This document shows positions 32,871 through 42,813 of a stretch of DNA of 64,000 nt, in pieces (position 1 is the stretch's first letter; every line of letters starts with the position of its first letter). Location of the stretch: NCBI RefSeq assembly GCF_000221225.1, contig NW_006383032.1:496001-560000 (forward strand), given 5' to 3'. This stretch comes from Thermochaetoides thermophila DSM 1495. Lineage: Eukaryota > Ascomycota > Sordariomycetes > Sordariales > Chaetomiaceae. The position numbers were made by a program, and so were the translations under genes. Under the pieces are notes generated by a model. The model ran no database searches, was not told where the DNA came from, and was given only the letters and a program-made list of their open reading frames with translations.

Positions 32871-35288
32871 ATGGTGACCTCATCCCCCACTCAGCCGTCA
32901 GACATTGACGGCATCTATCAACCTCTGGACTCTTCTCGTCGCGAGATCAGTCTTCTCATCTTCTTCCAGTAAAAACTGAAGGTCAAGGACTCTCAGAATC
33001 CAAACGCCGTGGCTCGCACGAGTTATTGCAACATTCCTCTTCCCCGCTGGCTATGTCTACGATTGTAGTGAAAACGACGACGGATATGCTGGGCCTGTTT
33101 GTGCTCAGCTCATCACAGTCTCATTACTGGACAATCCCCTTTATACTTCACTCTCTTACACCTTGGGAGACCCTGTCCTTGAAGATGAAGAAGAGTAGGT
33201 TGAAGAGAGTGAGGATGGCGATAAGGAAGACAAAAGCGACAACGAGAAAGATCCAGAAAGAATGTGCCGGATATATGCATGAGCCTCGTGCCTCAAGCCA
33301 TGGGCGAAATGTAGACCAAGATCTTCAAGCTGCCAAAGCAACTTAGAACGAAAGCCTGCAGCTTCCGTCACCGTTTGTGTTGCCCCCGGTCTGTTCTCCC
33401 GCAATACCTCCCTTAACAACTTCCAAAGATTCATCAAGCAGTCATGCAGATTAGGGCGGATCTGAATGTGTCGTCCGTTGAGGATCATAAACTGGTGGCT
33501 GTCCGTGTCGTGTTGGTCGTCGTTGTCCAGAGGGCTGCTAGACGATAGTTATTCGCTGTCACTATTAACATCGATTTCTTCGGCCTGATACCCTCAGCCT
33601 ACCAAAGATGATCTTGATAAGATAGCGTTACCGTGTCTGACTCTTTGGATAGATGCCCTGTGTATAAATCAGAACATCTCTGAGAAAATCACCAGGTGTT
33701 GCTGATGGGCGATATATACCTGGCGCAACGACCGTACTGTCATGGCTTGGTTCTCACCCAGATTTGGTGAGGGGATTATGGCTCGCATCTTTGTTTGCAC
33801 ACGTTTGAATGACCCTTGAGGATGTCACTGAGCGGGAAGAAGACAGACAAAAGAGTCAGAAGCAGGACAAGCAAAATCGTCGACAACAGGATTCTAAACG
33901 GAATTGGGACCACGTTCAAGAAGATGGAACCGAAGAGCGACAGATCAAAAAGAGACGGCCCATGGATGACGATGTGAAGCTGAATCAAGTTCCAGGGAAG
34001 AAGGAGCTGAGCAAGATGCGGCAACAGAAGCAGGAAAAACCATCAGTACTTATGATTCAAGCCTCTCCTGGACCAAGAAAACATCAGCAGACATGTCTTT
34101 CACACCGATTCAGCCAACTTGCTCCCAAGACCCGGGACTGCTGAAAGTTATAGCAACCAAAACATTGGCGGACAACCCTTTTTGGTATATCGACCATTGT
34201 TATTCTTCATCCGCCATGTCGATCTCAGAATCGACCAAAAAGAATACGAGCTTATCCGTTGATCTCACTTTGACGGGGGCACTTAAGGTTCGGGCACGTC
34301 GCCGGGCCACAATCAAGTTCCTTCGAGGGCGGGACGGCTATGAAGTGATTTTAGAAGGAGTTTATAACTTCTGTTGCCGTTATATCCAAATAATGTGGCT
34401 ACGTCAACAAATTCATCCTACTGGCTTGCCCCGGTTCCAGGCATTGATGCGCACACTGTTCTCACCACTCTTGACTGGGACAGACGAGAACGAAAAGACC
34501 ACCCACTTAATAGCAGCAGAATTCGCCGCACTTCTTCAAGTTCTTGGACACCGGTATACACATAATAAGAACCTGAGGGCGAAGTATCTATACCTATCTG
34601 AGGAGGAGTTCCAGAAGCTACCTGCATCTATGTCTTAGGAGGACATGATTGATAAAGAGTCGGAGGAAGCTTCACGGGAACTGAAAACAGCGCCTGGGAA
34701 GAAAGTGAGCGAGCATGAAGAAGATGACAGCCGACAACACCTTGGGATAGCCCAACAATTCACGGTACTCTTGTTGCTCCTGGTATCAGGATGCAGGAGC
34801 TCCCTCCCTGTTGTTTCCAGGAGAGTCTTCCCTGACAAGAGTATGGATATGGTAATTTAGTGGAACAAATTCTGTCAGGCGGTTCAAACGTCAACGTTGA
34901 AGTTTCGGGATATCTACAAACAAGCGGTGTTTCCAGACGTGAACGTGGAAGAGTTGATGGGGTGGAGCGATGTCGATGATATATTTCAACAAGAGAAGGA
35001 TATTGCACCGCCATATCGCATGGTGATCAGCCACTTGAGCATGCGTTTTCACCAACAGCGGTTCTTTGTAACCGAGGAGGGTTATATAGCGTGTGGCATG
35101 AACAATGTGGACCTGGCGACTATATCTACCAAGTTCAAGGCTGTAGTAAGATGCTGGTCTTTCGGCCATGTGGCTTAGAGTCATACCCAAACTCAGTAAC
35201 ATTGCTGGGAGCATGCTACGCAACGGGCTTGGGTGACGGGTATGACAACGACATGGGCGGAGAGTATGAAGAAGCCTTTATTGTATGT
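32871..35288 (+). pseudogene. Decayed HET-domain gene, copy 1, rearranged
   Basis: The piece matches the intact gene at 38111-40711 at the protein level but is broken throughout. ATG at 32871 leads to GIYQPLDSSRREISLL, paralogous to LYSPLDSSRRQIRVLE, with a stop at about 32970. LSYTLGDPVLEDEEE (33145-33200) matches ISYTWGDPLKEEK. A block at 33275-33560 lies in reverse orientation. LTLWIDALCINQ (about 33635-33675) matches LVLWVDAICINQ. Then comes a gap where the intact gene has its central 250 residues. TLTGALKVRARRRATIKF (34270-34325), FPDVNVEELMGWS (34930-34970) and LLGACYATGLGD (35200-35240) match the C-terminal region. Stops and frameshifts occur in most segments. Edges are approximate. 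No functional product is expected. Confidence 0.85.
33275..33560 (-). pseudogene. Inverted internal segment of HET pseudogene copy 1
   Basis: Read on the minus strand, this stretch encodes MILNGRHIQIRPNLHDCLMN and a following LWKLLREVLRE, which match ILLNGRHFEVRPNLHDCLIH and LWRVFRKSLRE of the intact paralogue. The homologous sequence just left of it and just right of it is on the plus strand, so the segment was flipped in place. Flipping it back restores the paralogue order. Breakpoints are estimated to within some tens of bases. Confidence 0.8.
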
Positions 35289-36247
35289 GCTCTCCAGCAG
35301 AACCTGATGATGGTTGTCGAGTGGCTAGGGGAACAAAAGGTTGTTGGCTTCCCGTTGTCAGTCGCTGAAATAGGCTTATTGGTAGCTTTTAAGGCCTAAA
35401 ATCACGAGTTCCAGGTGTCAAACACCGGTAGTGACTAGGAATAAAACGGCTAACCGTTAGGCGTTGTCCACAAACCTTTATAACAATAAGTAGCGACTGG
35501 TGAGCGAGTGTATATGTGTGGGGTATTTGGAGCAACAGAACGAAAGCAATTCAAACAAGAGACTTGACCCTAGCTCACTTCTCCCAGTCTAAATTCTTTT
35601 CCCCGTAAACATCGCTGATTCTGCAGACGTTCCCCTGGTGTCTGCCATATTGGCTGCCCAACAAAGGGCTCCATTAAGACCTGTCCACACTGGAACCCCA
35701 TCACATGTGGCATGACTTACGTTTTTCACTCCTCTATCACTTAGATGGGTATTCTGCCAACTGCAGAAAACATGGGTCACAGGCAACCAACCATCCGGCA
35801 CAATGAAGTAGACTACAGTGTATGCAGCTTCTCCGCCAATTAAACCTGCGTGAGTACCTCAAGACTGACTTGGGCTCGACCTAGTGACAAGAACCCAAGT
35901 GATATCCTACGAGGGTGGCGATTTTGACTCTTTGGATTTTTGAATCATGTTTCATAATAGGTTCTTGGTTGCGCAGCCACGGACTTTTATGTCAAAAAGA
36001 GTGACTGTGGTGTGTTTTCCCGAGGGCAAACCTAACTCAGCGCCTATTGCGAATGTAACCGGGTTGATCCCAACTTCTAGAGCTTTACTTCAAGTAGCCA
36101 ATGTTGTCGACGCCGTCTAATACTTCGATCTTCCCAGCATCCCTCACTAATTCGAAGTCTCACACCTGCCCTGTGGCTCCTGCGAGCCCGAGTCACGTCT
36201 TTGGCAACTAAAGTTACCATCTCCTAAGCCTCATAATTGAACGTTAA
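35289..36247. other. Spacer between HET pseudogenes
   Basis: About 960 bases of AT-richer sequence between the two decayed copies. The longest frame is 70 codons with no domain. No transposon ends or RNA genes are seen. Confidence 0.4.
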
Positions 36248-37807
36248 CGACCCATATCAACCTCTCGACCCCTCCCATCGTGAGGATTTGTCTGCTTAGC
36301 TTATACCCAATAAAGCTGAAGGCAAAACCTCACGAGATGGCTGCTCTCTTATTTCCAATGGCGGCAATACTCTCTTCCCCTCTAACTTCGATTTCGATGA
36401 CAGTGAGAATGATGAAAGTTATGTTGGGCCTACTTGTACTGAACTCACTACGATGTTGCTGCTTGATAATCCTTCTTACGTGAGAATAATGCCATAAAGT
36501 GGTCAAGCGATATCAAAGACTCATTTACTCTGGTGACTCGCTTGAGAGTCCCAAATCTTTCTAGAGACCTTCATTCAGAACTTCTACAACCTGCAGTCTA
36601 TATTATATATAAGAAGGGAATCAAGCAAGCCCTCCACTAAAACCAGGCCTTATACTCACTTCAAATGCTCGCCACAAGACTACAGTCATAGGATCGTTGA
36701 GATTCTGTCTATGCCTTGCTGAGCTTGCTCCCGGAAGGTCATGGAATCGAACCCAACTATAATCTCTCGATTCCTGGCACACGTGTATATGGACTGGACT
36801 GTCCGCACTTTGCGCCAAGCAAACCAGAGTTTGGAGCTGCTGGCATTCATAAGCACAGGTATGCCCCGCCGTGAGAACCAGACTCCCTTCAGTTTGCCCT
36901 CATACCTCCCCAATTTGCACAATTTCACACAAATAGGTATCTCTGGTGGCCACAACATCATTAACTGTTGCAGGGCTCTGCCAAACTCAGAGAAAAGCCA
37001 GGATTTCTTCATCCAAGTCGCCTCGTCGGAGTACTCAAGGTCTTTGCACAGCATCTAGCCACCATTTTGCTTGCACAAAGACTCCCTGACTCTGAAACCG
37101 TATATTTGAAGAGTTGGAATTATCTGTGTCTTTCCGTCGGATGTATCTTCTGATTATACGACATCGATGCCAGAAGCATCGCGCAGGTCGACCTTCCCTA
37201 GGGTCCTTCTGTATGTGCTACTGCACAACAGTATGGATAAATTTGAACCCCAAATGTTATTTGCACTCTGGTCCAAACTTACAACGATATCTATGGCAGA
37301 TGCTTTACAGAAATGGCGCTACAGTGAAGGAGAATTGAAGTCGAAAACCCTAGGGGAAAAGCAAGGTTCAGTTGGTAAGGACAAAGTGGAAGATGAGAAT
37401 GAGGAAGCTGAAGTGGATGTTAAAACCATACAGCTCAAGAGCGGCTGGTTAAATCGTGGAAGATAATTGCCGGAGTTGCTTGTGATGACTTTGGAAAACG
37501 TGACGGCGAGCGTTCTTCCCAGATGTGAAGAGGGAAAACTTCAGCAAACGGGATAAGAATATTCTTGAAACTCCATACAGATTAAACGAACTACACTCGA
37601 ATTGATTCTCGTTCCCAGAGAACTCAGTGACTACTACAGCCTCTTTATGATAGGAGAGGGTTACATTGGCTGGGAACACAGTAATCTACAACAGGGGGAT
37701 GTTATATATAGCGTCGAGCAGTGTGGAAGACTGTTGACATTTTAATGTGTGCCGAACTCACCGAACTACGTTACTCTGCTGGAGGATGCGGGGCGATGGG
37801 TTTAGGG
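36248..37807 (+). pseudogene. Decayed HET-domain gene, copy 2
   Basis: Scattered segments match the intact paralogue in order on the plus strand. They are YQPLDPSHREDLSA (36255-36298), YVGPTCTELTTMLLLDNPSY (36420-36479), VYMDWTVRTLRQ with LELLAFISTG (36786-36860), PFSLPSYLPNLHN (36885-36925), GVLKVFAQHLATI (37025-37065), FFPDVKREN (37503-37530) and EGYIGWEHSNLQQGDVIY (37655-37710). The core of the HET domain (the NGR and CINQ motifs) is missing, and many stops and frameshifts are present. This copy is more deleted than copy 1. Ends are approximate. Confidence 0.8.
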
Positions 37808-38110
37808 GACATATTTACTAGACATCCAGCTGGGGTTCATAAGTTATTCATTTTTTTGACCGCATAAGAGAAGCTTCGAATTTTCGGGTACTTGTAGTTG
37901 CTCTTAAAAGCTAAAGAATAAGATGTCACATCTTGCGGACCTTTGCCTAAATGCAACATTGAAACGATGACAGCCAAGCCGCGGGGAATTGGGCCAACCC
38001 ACTTGCCATGCGCAAGCCACAAGGGTGTAGCTATTCTTGTCCACGGGTGACTGCGCTGCTTATTGTTCAAGTAGCATTCACTCAACTTCAATCATCCCTT
38101 GTTTTAGATA

Positions 38111-40711
38111 ATGGAGACGGCATCAGCAACTGGGGCGCCAAGCACGGTTGGGCTTTATAGCCCCCTGGATTCTTCTCGCCGCCAGATTCGCGTCCTTGAG
38201 GTGCTTCCGGTCAAAGTAAAATCGCGGAACTTGGGGACTGCATTTGCTTCGTTTAACAATGATCACAATGAAGACGAAAAAGATGACGACTATGCTGGTC
38301 CTATCTCCGCAGAGCTCAGAACAGTCTCCTTGCTCGATAAGCCGCACTACACGGCGATATCCTATACTTGGGGAGACCCTCTCAAAGAAGAGAAGTTGTT
38401 CGCCTTACCGGAAGAGACAGCATCGCCTAACGTGGCCCCAAACATTGAGAGCACCAGCAAAGGAAATGGTGACAGGCATTACATACTGCTCAACGGACGG
38501 CACTTCGAAGTGCGTCCCAACTTACATGACTGCCTGATACACCTCTGGCGAGTTTTCAGGAAGTCATTGCGGGAGCAAGATGAAGGGGTCAAATTAGGAG
38601 AAAAGAAGCCTTTCAACATTAACGATCGAAGTGCTGGAGGTTCAGAAACCTCTAGCACGACCCTTGGATACCCACCAATTGTGTACAACACCCATGAAGG
38701 CGAGACTAAGCCGCGGCTCGTCCTTTGGGTCGATGCCATCTGCATTAACCAAGATGATATTCCTGAGCGAAACGACCAAGTGCTGCTGATGGGCGATATA
38801 TATCGGAACGCAACCTCTGTGATATCCTGGTTAGGATCTGATCCGCGTATAGTCAGGGCATTCGAGATGGGACTCGAGCTTGCCAATTGTTGGTATTACT
38901 TCAGGAGAGCTGTAATGTGGAAATATGAATGGGAGACGTCTGGAAAGGAAGACGATAAACAACAAGATGTAGAGCAGCAGCAAGGGGCTACGCTTGAAGA
39001 GGGGCAACAAGAACCCGAAAATAAGAAGGAAGATGAAAGCGACAGGGTCAGAAAAAGAGATAAATCGTCCGAGTCAACATCTCAACGAACCATAAATATT
39101 GCAACCACAGCTACACCTATCCGACCGAATGCCTTTAGAGGAGAGTTACGGAAGCTGTTTCTACGCAGGACAAAGATGTTTTGGACTTCTCGGTGGTTTC
39201 TGGACCATCTGACCAACCTTTTCCAGTTTGAGTATTGGAAACGGGTGTGGATCGCCCAAGAAGTCGTCCTTGCAAACCGCAATTCACATGTCTTCATGTC
39301 CGGGAAGCAGGCGGCAAGCGAAGGCGACATTCTGGAGCTGGTTATGTGCTTGATGGAGCTGTCCAAGCCCCTAGTGGAGCCAACAGGAAGGGGTAATGAC
39401 CTGTCTGAGGATGGCTTCGATATATGGAGTACGACGACTGAGATGAGGTTCAGATTTCTTTGTAACCTCTATCCTCTTCTCGACCTCCTGACGATAAGGA
39501 TAAAATTACGGGCACAGAGCTTTACGTATGTGCTAAGTCTTTCGGACGCCAGATATTGCTCGGATCCTCACGACGTTGTCTATGGCATGCTGAGCATGCT
39601 TCCCCCAAATCATGGAATCAAACCTGACTATAGTCAACCAGTCCGCGATGCCTACATGGATTGGACACTTCGTACCATGCGCGAACTGGGCAACTTTGAA
39701 CTGTTAGGTTGGGCTGGGACAGGTTTTTACGCGAGAAGACCTGAGAGTATCACTCCACTCAACTTGCCTTCATGGGTGCCAGATCTCTACAATCACAAGG
39801 GCCTGCGTAACGTTCATGGGGCAATGCCGCAGAAGAGTATTTACAATATTCCATCTTCTTTCAGCGTAACCGATGATTCATTAACAGCAGAGAATATGCC
39901 CTTTTCCCTTACTGTCACTCCATCCGGGGGATTGAAGGTGCGAGCACTGCGCCGAGCTACCATCCGTTGGAAGTACCAGATTCCTGACAGCTGCGGGTCG
40001 CACATTGCTGGTCAACACTTCGCAAACTTCTGCATCGAATATTTGTTGGATTTGCAAGAACGGGGCAAGTCACATCCGAGCGGCTTACCACCGCTTCAGG
40101 CTCTGTTTCGCATGACATACGAGCCTGTCATATTTGGTCTCGAGACGGAAGAGAAAGAGACGGCGATTCATAGGATGGCCGGTTGCTTCGTGTGCTTTCT
40201 TCTTCATTACATAGGCGAGAAGTATGCTTTTGATGATCAACATGGGAGGTTTACAAAAGAAGAATGCGAGATAAGAGCGATAGAGGCACAAAGAATAGCA
40301 CTGGAAGCCATGGGACTTGACTCGACAAACTTCCCGGAAGCATACAGACAGGCATTTTTTCCGGACGTTGACATAGAAAAAGTAATGGGATGGAGCAAAC
40401 TCCAGGATGTTATGGAAAACGCAAGATCATTGTCCTCTACCATCATCCTTGAAGTGGCAGCCTTCGGCAACGCGAAGCGGTTATTCGCAACTGAAGAAGG
40501 ATATGCCGGTTGGGGGCCTGACAACACACAGCCGGGGGATGGTATTTACGAGATTGAACATTGCAGCAAGATGATTGTCTTCCGTCAGCGTGACTCGGAT
40601 TCCGTTCCATCCAATATTGTTGAGTTGCTGGGGGCATGCTATGTGGTGGGCTTGGGAGACGAGTTTGATAAGTGTCGGGAGGGAGAGTACCAAGAGTTTG
40701 TTATTATCTGA
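38111..40711 (+). CDS. HET-domain (heterokaryon incompatibility type) protein, 866 aa
   Basis: This is a single-exon gene with no interruption. The HET domain (PF06985 type) spans about residues 79-250: YTAISYTWGDP, then ILLNGRHFEVRPNLHDCL, then LVLWVDAICINQDDIPERND and LLMGDIYRNATSVISWLGSD. A Lys/Glu/Asp-rich insert of about 60 residues follows (about 280-340). A middle part contains WIAQEVVLA and YGMLSMLPPNHGIKPDYSQP. The conserved C-terminal region contains EEGYAGWGPDNTQPGD and LLGACYVVGLGDE. Such proteins trigger cell death when incompatible hyphae fuse; many others have unknown roles. No NACHT, WD or other partner domain is attached. Two broken paralogues lie immediately upstream. The function is inferred from the domain only. 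Confidence 0.92.
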   Translation: METASATGAPSTVGLYSPLDSSRRQIRVLEVLPVKVKSRNLGTAFASFNNDHNEDEKDDDYAGPISAELRTVSLLDKPHYTAISYTWGDPLKEEKLFALPEETASPNVAPNIESTSKGNGDRHYILLNGRHFEVRPNLHDCLIHLWRVFRKSLREQDEGVKLGEKKPFNINDRSAGGSETSSTTLGYPPIVYNTHEGETKPRLVLWVDAICINQDDIPERNDQVLLMGDIYRNATSVISWLGSDPRIVRAFEMGLELANCWYYFRRAVMWKYEWETSGKEDDKQQDVEQQQGATLEEGQQEPENKKEDESDRVRKRDKSSESTSQRTINIATTATPIRPNAFRGELRKLFLRRTKMFWTSRWFLDHLTNLFQFEYWKRVWIAQEVVLANRNSHVFMSGKQAASEGDILELVMCLMELSKPLVEPTGRGNDLSEDGFDIWSTTTEMRFRFLCNLYPLLDLLTIRIKLRAQSFTYVLSLSDARYCSDPHDVVYGMLSMLPPNHGIKPDYSQPVRDAYMDWTLRTMRELGNFELLGWAGTGFYARRPESITPLNLPSWVPDLYNHKGLRNVHGAMPQKSIYNIPSSFSVTDDSLTAENMPFSLTVTPSGGLKVRALRRATIRWKYQIPDSCGSHIAGQHFANFCIEYLLDLQERGKSHPSGLPPLQALFRMTYEPVIFGLETEEKETAIHRMAGCFVCFLLHYIGEKYAFDDQHGRFTKEECEIRAIEAQRIALEAMGLDSTNFPEAYRQAFFPDVDIEKVMGWSKLQDVMENARSLSSTIILEVAAFGNAKRLFATEEGYAGWGPDNTQPGDGIYEIEHCSKMIVFRQRDSDSVPSNIVELLGACYVVGLGDEFDKCREGEYQEFVII

Positions 40712-41511
40712 TGTAGGTGCCAAGAGTATGAATGCAAAGAAACACTCAGCTAACAGAGGGCAGAGGACTTCATGAGCTGAGGCCCTCTATTCCCGGAGCT
40801 TAAGACATGACTGGACTTTTTTTTCCCTATTTGTTTTTCAGGAACCATTTCGGGCTGATATCTCAGTACTTTAACTGAAAAAAAATAAGAGAGTGTTAAT
40901 GGTGTAAATGTCAACCGATATAACTAAAGTTAGTTGTAAAGCTTTTGGAAACGTTATTCATGCTCTTCAACAGATATTTGGACATATTTTTGCCATCCAT
41001 TCCTTCTTTTCATGTTTCACTAAGTATCAATGCCATGTACCTGTCTATCCTAGACATGACGAGCGGAGCTGAGCCTCACGAACGTCCACCCCACCATGAG
41101 CGGCCCGCAGCCAAAGCCCCGCTAAAGTTGCAATTCCAGCCCCTCTTGACTACAGTTCGCGTCCTCCAACAGTGCCAACCACCCCGAGTGTCTTGCAGCC
41201 ACCTGCTCTGGGGCGAACTGTTCAAAGTCACTCAAAAAATACCTTACTGATAAGGTCATTGGAGCAATCGTGGACGAGACGCGGGCTCAATACCTCACTA
41301 CCTGCCAAACGACGAGCAACCCCGCCAGCCAAGCCAACAGCCCGTCCGATTGCAACCCCCTCAAGTTCCAACTCTTTCCTGTGTCGCAGTCAGCTTTAGC
41401 CCAGGGCGCCGCCGCTATAACCTTCCATAAATAATCAATATTGACTTCCCATCCCTTCAAATACCCCTCAACACCCATCCAACGCGGCCACATACCCTCC
41501 CGCCCGAAAAA
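40712..41511. other. Intergenic, HET gene 3' flank and TIP41 promoter
   Basis: About 800 bases. The left half is AT-rich with short A- and T-tracts (40818-40890). The right half is pyrimidine-rich before the TIP41 start. No gene is seen. Confidence 0.4.
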
Positions 41512-42436
41512 ATGAGCCAACAACGCGCCCATTCCGACCCCTACCCAACCCCCTCCTCCGCCGAGCGCACCCACACCCAGCGCGGCTTCACCATCACCAC
41601 GCTCAAACTCCCCATCCTCAAAGCCGGCCCCATCGACGCCATGTCCGCGCGCCTGGGTATCCCCATCCCTGAGATGATCTTCGGAGACAACCTCGTGCGC
41701 ATCACACACCTGCGCACCGGCTGGGGAATCACCTTCCGCGCGGAATCAGCGCTCGACACGGTGGACAAGACGGGTGCGCAGGGCCTGCTGCAGGTCGCGT
41801 ACGCGAAGGAGTGGAGCCGAAGTCGGGAGCAGAGCTCAGCGGCGGATATTAGGGAGGTGGTGAGGCCTTATGATTGGAGTTATACTTGTTGCTATAAGGG
41901 AGATGAGACGAAGGGACGGGAAGGGGAAGGGTTGGTCGAGGTTGAGGAGGAGGCGGCGAGACGGGGGGAGAAGGCAATTCCGATTGAGCTGCTGAAGAGG
42001 AGGGATCCGATTTTGTTTGCTGATGAGGTGGTGCTGTATGAGAGCGAGCTAGATGATAACGGAATTAGCGTGTTGAGTGTGAAGTTGAGGGTTATGGATC
42101 AGCGGATGTTGCTGCTGTGTCGGCTGTTTATGAGATTGGATAATGTGCTCATCCGGGTGAGAGATACCAGGGTGTATGTGGACTTTGAAAAGGAGGAGGT
42201 TATTCGGGAATATACTGCCCGGGAGGATAAATATGAAAATGTCAAGAGGGTAAGTCGTGTTCCTTGCCTGGTGTCGGTGGGATGTCTTGACTGATTTGTT
42301 CCAGAATCTGTTCATGACTGGCCTCTTGCCAGATGATGTTACTGTGGCCCTGAGAGACTCTAATCAGGTAGCCCCCCTACTTCCTCTTGTGGAGAGGAAA
42401 CTCGACTACGCAAACCTTGCGGCTGCGCCGGCGTAG
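41512..42436 (+). CDS. tip41: TIP41-like TOR pathway regulator, 289 aa
   Basis: Two exons: 41512-42249 and 42305-42436. TIP41 binds TAP42 / type 2A phosphatase and antagonises TOR signalling in the cytosol. The sequence shows the family blocks GFTITTLKLPILKAGPIDAM, IPEMIFGDNLVRITH, VVRPYDWSYTCCYKG, PILFADEVVLYESELDDNGI and the RMLLLCRLFMRLDNVLIRVR strand-helix, then TREY-like REYTAREDKYE. After the intron, NLFMTGLLPDDVTVALRDSN closes the domain, followed by a short tail. A potential donor CAG|GTAGCC at 42366 could create a different tail, but the read-through product is simpler and family-like. Length is normal. Confidence 0.94.
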
Positions 42437-42813
42437 TCGTGCCATCTTTTCTCTATGTCCTGTGTTCTTTCGAAATCGCTTATGGATGCGAGGGCGAGGC
42501 GTTGGGCGTTGGGTTTCAAGTCACGAATACCAGCAGTAGACCACGAACTGAATCATGGAGCATAATGTTTTCCCCGGGGCGTGAACAGTAAGCGAAAAGA
42601 CATACGTAGAAGATATACCATGCCAACCGATCCGTATAGGTATCGTCAAGCGGACGCTCCAGCCTAGTGCAAATCCCCAATGAAGCAAAAGCACAACCCA
42701 ACTACCCATTCCCACGGCAACCTATAAGTCCTGTTCCCAAACCCAACGCTCCCAAGTATTCCAGCCCTCGTTGATCAGTCAATTCCCACCAAGCCCTCTA
42801 CTCAACGAACTAC
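42437..42813. other. Convergent intergenic spacer, TIP41 / unknown gene
   Basis: About 375 bases between convergent stop codons. No gene, RNA or repeat is seen. Confidence 0.4.

Noticed and set aside
32871..37807. Repeat-induced point mutation as the cause of HET copy decay
   Set aside because: Stops are present, but deletions and an inversion dominate, and I cannot compute RIP indices by eye with confidence.
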